Source of the DNA: Bradyrhizobium sp. SSBR45G
GTDB lineage: Bacteria; Pseudomonadota; Alphaproteobacteria; Rhizobiales; Xanthobacteraceae
Direction: 5' to 3'
Length of the DNA: 33,118 bases
Assembly: GCF_030159255.1 (NCBI RefSeq)
Contig: NZ_BSCT01000059.1
Coordinates: forward strand, 1-33,118
Positions 33,067-33,118 of this stretch are shown piece after piece. Made by a program: the position numbers and the translations under genes. The notes under the pieces were generated by a model. That model was not told the origin of the DNA, ran no database searches, and saw only the letters and a list, made by a program, of their open reading frames with translations. The stretch's first letter is position 1. Each line of letters begins with the position of its first letter.

Positions 33067-33118
33067 CCACGGCTGTCCGGTTGAGGCTTTTAACATATAC
33101 TGAGGCTCAACTGGCGGT

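Noticed and set aside
32816..33103. Plus-strand 95-codon frame at the window end
   Set aside because: It runs through the dispersed repeat and translates to its characteristic spurious peptide; no ribosome site.

Overview
The window looks like chromosomal DNA of a GC-rich alphaproteobacterium, most likely a Bradyrhizobium-type member of the Rhizobiales. This rests on the strong G/C third-position bias, the mix of gene families (LivK-type binding protein, class III cyclase, PotABCD-type transporter, many TetR regulators) and several palindromic intergenic repeats that I recognise as typical of that group. The genus is an inference; no rRNA or other marker gene is present. I see no tRNA, rRNA, CRISPR array, prophage or transposase.

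Layout. 1-270 is repeat-rich intergenic DNA. 271-2022 is a small envelope-stress module: a PspA-like gene and a YiaA/B-like membrane protein gene read leftwards, divergent from a TetR regulator. Three copies of TGAGC-N3-GCTCA lie in the shared promoter. 2416-4047 encodes a membrane-anchored, apparently orphan LivK-type binding protein. 4120-5342 is a tryptophanyl-tRNA synthetase gene preceded by a possible attenuator: a short ORF with tandem Trp codons and mutually exclusive RNA pairings, one of which covers the trpS Shine-Dalgarno. 5432-7958 holds an AraC-type membrane regulator and an acyltransferase-3 gene; between them are three boxes repeated exactly every 21 bp.

8348-12381 holds galE, divergent from an EmrA/EmrB-like export pair. 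12382-13043 is about two and a half copies of a ~220-bp tandem repeat. Next come an M81 metallopeptidase (minus), a class III nucleotidyl cyclase with a two-helix membrane tail (plus), and a TetR repressor divergent from an adaptor/RND-pump operon (15591-21079). After a poorly coding kilobase comes a four-gene PotD-A-B-C type ABC importer (21992-26236), which converges on an NAD-dependent epimerase gene.

The last 5.5 kb (GNAT acetyltransferase, LanC-like protein, MFS transporter, and a two-gene unit with a small protein and an HExxH protein) lies between two inverted copies of one intergenic repeat. This is the most accessory-looking part of the window. The observations most worth following are the Trp leader in front of trpS, the 21-bp-phased AraC boxes, the triple TetR operator, and the LanC-like gene with no visible lanthipeptide precursor.
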